Origin: Oscillospiraceae bacterium
Lineage (GTDB): Bacteria > Bacillota > Clostridia > Oscillospirales > Acutalibacteraceae
Length of the DNA stretch: 64,000 nt
Assembly (NCBI GenBank): GCA_902762875.1
Contig: CACWPS010000004.1
Coordinates: forward strand, 62,001-126,000
Direction: 5' to 3'
Position numbers and translations under genes: made by a program. The notes beneath the pieces are model-generated. The model was not told the origin of the DNA, ran no database searches, and saw only the letters and a list, made by a program, of their open reading frames with translations. Of the stretch, positions 63,401 to 64,000 are shown piece after piece; position 1 is the first letter of the stretch, and the number at the start of each line of letters is the position of its first letter.

Positions 63401-63985
63401 GTAAGCGAGCGGTACGAGTTTATGTCGGCACAGATTAAGGATGTGGAGACCACCCGCACCGAGCTTCACAAGCTTATAAATCAGCTTACCCACCAGATGC
63501 AGGATATTTTCACCGAGGGCTTTAACAAGATTAACGAGAATTTTTCAAAAACCTTTACCGAGCTTTTCGGCGGCGGAAGTGCAAGCCTTACCCTTTCGGA
63601 GCCTGAAAACATACTTGAAAGCGGAATTGATATTAATGTCAAGCTGCCGGGTAAAAATGTACCCAGCCTTGACGGACTTTCAGGCGGCGAAAAGGCACTT
63701 ATTGCATTGTCGATTTACTTTGCGATTATGCGTGTAAATGCTCCGCCCTTCTGTTTCCTTGACGAGGTTGATACCGCACTTGACGATATTAATGTGGAAC
63801 GGTTTGCGGATTATATGAAGCGGTCGGATTTTTCCACCCAGTTTATCTGCGTTACCCATAGGCGCGGCACAATGGAGTCGGCGGATATGCTCTACGGTGT
63901 TACAATGCAGGAAAAGGGCGTTACCAAGCTTTTGGAGCTTAATGTAGCCGAGCTTGAAAAGGCGCTTAACACACAGAGTGCATAA
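60410..63985 (+). CDS. smc: Chromosome segregation protein SMC
   Basis: The 1191-residue protein shows the Walker A GPNGSGKSNISDAVRWVLG (about residues 32-50), QGKIDNIISSKSGERRDIFEEAAGI, and two long coiled coils (about 170-500 and 680-1020). A hinge lies near 510-670 (GVCGPVSSLISVDKKYSVAVETALAAAIQNIVVE), then comes the signature LSGGEKALIALS and the Walker B FCFLDEVDTALDDINVERF. It is the complete condensin ATPase. GGGAG lies before the ATG. Confidence 0.98.
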   Translation: MLLSSIQIQGFKSFADKTVLKFGKGITAVVGPNGSGKSNISDAVRWVLGEQSTKSLRGQSMEDVIFGGTESRRPHGYCEVTLNIDNTDRTLNFDNDNVAITRRYYRSHESEYAINGVSVRLKDIHELFMDTGLGRDGYSMIGQGKIDNIISSKSGERRDIFEEAAGISKYRYRKLEAEKKLSGAEENLLRLHDITDELESRVGPLKEQSKKAQKFLELSESKKELEIGLWLHTLDNSKEALRAQESKIAAAQLTYREIDEALSDFDRKAEENTAYFARLTSEIEGERLNISNLNEEIVKNDGAVTVINNDIEHNNQSIERLKAETEQLGRSDSEALREIEAKKAKAEEKLSEKALIEEKLHGLENKLSEMLNDSESISRKIEDKVKSLNSLTAESADRRVEMVTADSAIEELEARKGTADAQIKEYRTEIDSLNAEFGETERLIDEISENIEGRQNAVKGYELRLKSREETAEKLKAQLEGLHLDAEEKRRRVKILRELENNMDGFTHSVKAVMGEAKKGTLRGVCGPVSSLISVDKKYSVAVETALAAAIQNIVVETEADAKRAIGYLKTNKGGRATFLPVATIKAREFKESGFEDLAGFVGIADDLVSADKKYREIVKYLLGAVVVAEDIDSAAVIAKKYGYRVKVVSLDGQVVNTGGSLTGGSLVKSAGLLSRSGDIKTLESDILKLTEKANETEKAFNEAKEAVAAVQADITAENAEITTANEDKIRATSELKRLGDLKQSLENSLNQLLDEINSGEEKLKKLKEVSSAAARAIAELDSKKSSVQAEIDKMTGGRDNLNAERERTAEEITEAKLAVIEIQKDTEALDKQAGDLREMIAGRADRLKAIEKEIAQYELKNADLSLKAEQSAANTDSLRLKIAESEQNIKELLEKRNQTEKAGLELRTGEREHTSQREKIGGELARLTERKEVMLKEYDEVIRKLYDEYELTRSEAEKIGIHIEKPAEAKRELAEIKAKIRGLGNVNVSAIEEYKEVSERYEFMSAQIKDVETTRTELHKLINQLTHQMQDIFTEGFNKINENFSKTFTELFGGGSASLTLSEPENILESGIDINVKLPGKNVPSLDGLSGGEKALIALSIYFAIMRVNAPPFCFLDEVDTALDDINVERFADYMKRSDFSTQFICVTHRRGTMESADMLYGVTMQEKGVTKLLELNVAELEKALNTQSA

Positions 63986-64000
63986 ATTTTTTTGAAAGCG

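Overview
The window reads as a chromosomal segment of a low-to-mid GC Gram-positive anaerobe of the class Clostridia, most likely a gut or rumen Ruminococcaceae/Oscillospirales relative, possibly a metagenome assembly. This is inferred from clostridial gene orders (rplU-prp-rpmA-obgE; infC-rpmI-rplT; topA-trmFO; plsX-rnc-radical SAM-smc), from an L27 with the Firmicutes-type cleavable N-terminus next to its protease Prp, from dockerin and GLUG-type surface proteins, and from dense intergenic inverted-repeat elements. No rRNA operon, complete tRNA, CRISPR array, integrase or transposase is visible.

Bases 1-25000 form a polysaccharide-utilisation locus on the + strand. It contains the end of a GH16 endoglucanase-type enzyme and a large modular solute-binding protein with two ABC sugar permeases. 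Next come an NHL/TPR/Yip1 membrane protein, a DUF5696 lipoprotein, a second permease pair and a second solute-binding lipoprotein. After these lie two recently duplicated GLUG-repeat surface proteins, both frame-broken at the same place. The second copy runs into a dockerin and then, after a -1 frame change, a degenerate CE2-like domain plus GH16. A GtaA-like (DUF5127/DUF4965/DUF1793) protein ends the locus. The likely logic is extracellular GH16 cutting of a beta-glucan-like polymer, capture by surface binding proteins, import by two ABC systems that must borrow an ATPase encoded elsewhere, and intracellular finishing.

Bases 25000-41700 are mixed housekeeping and accessory genes. They include a four-helix-bundle gene flanked by 99-bp direct repeats next to a 5' tRNA fragment, a YugP-type metallopeptidase, YchF, a SulP transporter, a duplicated DUF1599 protein, an SDR, DUF3795, archaeal-type phosphoglycerate mutase, ZapA, peptidase U32, Fur, two CNNM/HlyC membrane proteins, a YgjP-type peptidase, Lgt and small membrane or zinc-ribbon proteins.

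Bases 41700-64000 are mostly information-processing genes: a LexA-boxed Y-family polymerase; L21-Prp-L27; two DUF2007 proteins; ObgE; mini-RNase III; a CmpB-like membrane protein; RsmA; an SPFH protein; IF3 (AUU start, attenuator in the leader)-L35-L20; an SpoU methyltransferase; DprA; TopA; TrmFO; PlsX; RNase III; a radical SAM protein; and SMC. Several intergenic regions carry MITE-like or multi-hairpin elements. The most intriguing are a 277-nt inverted-repeat-bounded, possibly pseudoknotted element before the methyltransferase gene, a run of five hairpins near 40.8 kb, and a canonical -1 slippery heptamer placed exactly where the dockerin and GH16 frames would join.
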